Below, one piece after another: positions 7,021-8,692 of a stretch of DNA of 8,692 bases. The notes beneath the pieces are model-generated. The model was not told where the DNA came from, ran no database searches, and saw only the letters and a program-made list of their open reading frames with translations. A program made the position numbers and the translations under genes. Each line of letters opens with the position of its first letter. Position 1 is the stretch's first letter. Source of the DNA: Planctomycetota bacterium (lineage in GTDB: Bacteria > Planctomycetota > Planctomycetia > Pirellulales > Pirellulaceae); contig JAHWKS010000160.1 in the NCBI GenBank assembly GCA_019347795.1, positions 1 through 8,692 on the forward strand, given 5' to 3'.

Positions 7021-7138
7021 GTTCGGGAAATTCCCTGTAGCTTGTAATCAAGCGGCTGTGGGATTCTGGTGTAAATAGACGCGGCGGGCGAGCGGCGCGT
7101 AGAATGCACCGCGCTGGGCTTCGTATTGGAAGATCACC

Positions 7139-7699
7139 ATGAGCATCGGCGAACAAATCACCTACACGGCGGCGGATCTGCTTTCAATGCCCGACGGCGA
7201 TCGTTATGAACTCGTCGACGGGCAGCTCGTGGAGCGGAAAATGGGAACCGAATCAAGTTGGGTCGCCGGCGAAGTTCACAGGCATGTCGGAAACTTCGTG
7301 GTTCATCACCGGTTGGGGTGGGCGTTGCCGGAGGGCGCCAGCTATCAGTGCTTCCCGGACGACCCCGAGCGCGTGCGCAAGCCCGACGTCTCCTTCATTG
7401 CAGGGGCCCGATTGCCCAACGCCACCGTGCCGCGCGGGCATTGCCCGATCGCCCCGGACCTGGCGGTCGAAGTGGTTTCGCCGCGAGACTCCTACTACGA
7501 GGTGGACCAGAAGGTTCATGAATACCTGGCTGCCGGGGTGAAGCTGGTCTGGGTCGTGAATCCCGACAGCCGCACGCTTCGTGTGCACCGGCTCGGCGGG
7601 GCAACGTCGGACCTGAGCGAAACCGACGCCGTCTCCGGCGAAGACCTGCTGCCGGGTTTCCAGTGTCGCGTCAGCGAGTTCTTCCCACCGCGGCAATGA
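7139..7699 (+). CDS. Uma2 family (DUF820) restriction-endonuclease-like protein
   Basis: The product has 186 residues, the usual size for the Uma2/DUF820 family, which adopts a PD-(D/E)xK nuclease fold. Visible family features in order: an N-terminal ADLLSMPDGDRYELVDGQL segment with Glu24 and Asp27-Gly28, then KPDVSFIA with Asp83, LAVEVVSPRDS with Glu111, and KVHEYLAAGVKLVWVVNPD with Lys125 and the Trp-containing strand. Asp83 and Glu111 are the likely metal-binding acidic residues. Lys125 may serve as the displaced active-site Lys; this assignment is inference. The start is supported by GGAAG at 7128-7132, six bases before the ATG. There is no signal peptide, so it is cytoplasmic. Uma2 genes are highly multiplied in planctomycetes and cyanobacteria, and their biological role and target are not known. 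No methyltransferase, transposase or toxin-antitoxin partner is adjacent, and it sits 181 nt after the WD40 gene as an apparently separate unit. Confidence 0.9.
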   Translation: MSIGEQITYTAADLLSMPDGDRYELVDGQLVERKMGTESSWVAGEVHRHVGNFVVHHRLGWALPEGASYQCFPDDPERVRKPDVSFIAGARLPNATVPRGHCPIAPDLAVEVVSPRDSYYEVDQKVHEYLAAGVKLVWVVNPDSRTLRVHRLGGATSDLSETDAVSGEDLLPGFQCRVSEFFPPRQ

Positions 7700-7818
7700 C
7701 GCGAGATACACCGCCGGGATTTTTTCCTCCTCCCGAGCATCAGCGTTCCGACGCCGTCCATCTTCCGGCGCGTCCCGGCGCGCGGTAGCGGCCCTCTTTC
7801 GTCGTCAACGCCGGCTCC

Positions 7819-7824
7819 TATAAT
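7819..7824 (+). promoter_or_regulatory. Candidate -10 box of the oxidoreductase gene
   Basis: A perfect TATAAT lies 45 bases upstream of the oxidoreductase ATG in otherwise GC-rich DNA. No good TTGACA-like -35 is seen at 16-18 bp upstream (the bases there are CTTTCG), so it would be a -10-dominant promoter. Transcription would start near 7831. The rest of the 7700-7868 gap holds a T6 run (7720-7725) without a convincing stem and nothing else I can name. Confidence 0.45.
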
Positions 7825-7868
7825 GACCGCTCGATGGATTCTCCCCTTCGAGTGTTGGAGCGAGCATT

Positions 7869-8692
7869 ATGGCGGTTGGGTTTGGCGTGATTGGTTGCGG
7901 GATGATCGCCAAGTTTCACGCGGCGGCGATCAAAGACATTCGCAACGCGAAGCTGGCGGCCTGCTTTGACGCCTTTCCCGCGGCGGCCGACCGGCTCGCA
8001 CAGCAGGAAGGTTGCCGCGCGTATCACGAACTGGACGCCATGCTGGCCGACCCGGCGGTGCAGGTGGTGACCATCTGCACCCCCAGCGGGGCGCACCTGG
8101 AGCCGGCCGTGGCGGCGGCAAAGGCCGGCAAGCACGTGATCGTCGAGAAGCCGCTGGAGATCACCCTCAAGCGGTGCGACAAGATCATCGAGGCCTGCGA
8201 GAAGGCGGGCGTCGTGGTATCGACCATCTTTCCTTCGCGTTTTCACGAATCCTCCAAGCTGCTCAAAACGGCGATGGAGAAAGGGCGCTTCGGCCGACTC
8301 ACGATGGGAGACGCCTTCGTGAAGTGGTACCGCACGCAGGAATATTACGACAGCGGCGCCTGGCGCGGCACGTGGGAGCTGGACGGCGGCGGGGCGCTGA
8401 TGAACCAGGCCATCCATAGCGTCGATCTGCTCACTTGGCTGATGGGCCCCGTGGCCGAGATCTCCGCCTTCACCGGCACGCTGGCGCACTCAAAGATCCC
8501 GGTGGAAGATGTGGCCGTGGCGACGCTGCGGTTTGAAAACGGCGCGGTGGGGGTCATCGAGGCCTCGACCGCCGCCTATCCCGGCTACCTGAAGCGGATC
8601 GAGATTCACGGCTCGGAAGGCTCCGCCGGGCTGGAGGAGGAGGACATCAAGTTTTGGGACTTCAAGAAAACGACGGCCCAGGACAAGAAGAT
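7869..8692 (+). CDS. Gfo/Idh/MocA family NAD(P)-dependent oxidoreductase, 3' end cut off
   Basis: 274 codons are present and the gene runs off the window; family members are usually 330-450 residues. The N-terminus is a Rossmann fold with GVIGCGMIAKFHAAAI, whose G9-C10-G11-M12-I13-A14 is the GxGxxA dinucleotide-binding motif. VVTICTPSGAHLEPAVAAA follows and then the family signature EKPL, with Lys94 the conserved catalytic-region lysine. The C-terminal alpha/beta domain begins near 125 and shows WELDGGGALMNQAIHSVDLL. His183 matches the usual catalytic histidine. Asn179 sits where inositol dehydrogenases carry Asp, a known variation in the superfamily and an inference here. The enzyme would oxidise or reduce a sugar, cyclitol or related polyol in the cytoplasm; the substrate cannot be read from sequence. 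GGAG (7857-7860) lies eight bases before the ATG, and a TATAAT box is at 7819. No signal peptide is present, unlike the TAT-exported members common in planctomycetes. Confidence 0.93.
   Translation, partial: MAVGFGVIGCGMIAKFHAAAIKDIRNAKLAACFDAFPAAADRLAQQEGCRAYHELDAMLADPAVQVVTICTPSGAHLEPAVAAAKAGKHVIVEKPLEITLKRCDKIIEACEKAGVVVSTIFPSRFHESSKLLKTAMEKGRFGRLTMGDAFVKWYRTQEYYDSGAWRGTWELDGGGALMNQAIHSVDLLTWLMGPVAEISAFTGTLAHSKIPVEDVAVATLRFENGAVGVIEASTAAYPGYLKRIEIHGSEGSAGLEEEDIKFWDFKKTTAQDKK

Noticed and set aside
7042..7076. Sigma-70-type promoter before Uma2 (TTGTAA and GTAAAT)
   Set aside because: The spacing is 23 bp and the -10 match is poor.
7084..7097. 14-bp word GCGGGCGAGCGGCG shared with 3578-3591
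   Set aside because: It is low-complexity GC-rich sequence that can recur by chance here, and the flanks differ apart from a TAG a few bases later.
7691..7725. Rho-independent terminator after the Uma2 gene (T6 at 7720-7725)
   Set aside because: Only a four-pair stem (CGGC/GCCG, 7691-7694 with 7713-7716) with an 18-nt loop precedes the T-run, and it overlaps the coding end; too weak to call.
1..8692. CRISPR array, tRNA, rRNA or insertion sequence
   Set aside because: No regularly spaced repeats, cloverleaf-like segments, rRNA-like stretches or transposase motifs were seen.

Overview
The window looks like a piece of a Planctomycetota chromosome, probably of the Pirellulales type. The support is the GC-rich sequence and protein families that are strongly expanded in that phylum: a PSD1/DUF1553 C-terminus, a secreted pre-peptidase C-terminal (PPC) domain protein, a secreted WD40 protein with a planctomycete-type mono-heme cytochrome c domain, a Uma2-family protein and a Gfo/Idh/MocA oxidoreductase. 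All genes read on the + strand. The taxonomic call is inference from gene content; no rRNA or marker gene is present.

Layout. Positions 1-468 hold the 3' end of a PSD1 (DUF1553) gene. A 192-nt gap follows and carries an almost perfect 82-nt palindrome (487-568). Positions 661-3576 hold one long gene for a secreted multidomain beta-rich protein (signal peptide, TIG-like and PPC domains, Ig-like domains, a helical insertion). It is split by a single in-frame TAA at 1870-1872, with no frame change on either side. The next gap (3577-3702) contains a second, unrelated palindrome (3588-3648). Positions 3703-6957 encode a 1084-residue exported protein: a CxxCH cytochrome domain, seven WD40-like repeats, about 285 residues of Ala/Lys/Glu-rich helix, then seven more WD40-like repeats. 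After a 181-nt gap comes a Uma2-family gene (7139-7699). A 169-nt gap with a TATAAT box follows, then the start of a Gfo/Idh/MocA dehydrogenase that runs off the window (7869-8692).

How the genes may work together. The first three genes form a co-directional module of exported proteins. The cytochrome domain of the third gene, and the cytochrome domains that PSD1 proteins usually carry N-terminally (outside this window), suggest a periplasmic or cell-surface redox-linked assembly. The PPC protein and the WD40 protein each interrupt an otherwise beta-structured chain with the same kind of charged helical segment, which would suit a physical partnership. The biochemical role of this module is not established and I do not assign one. 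Uma2 and the oxidoreductase look like separate transcription units with no visible link to the module.

The items most worth a second look are the lone stop codon in the PPC gene, the twin seven-repeat propellers joined by a proline-segmented helical insertion, the paired helical insertions in neighbouring genes, and the palindromes in both gaps of the module.
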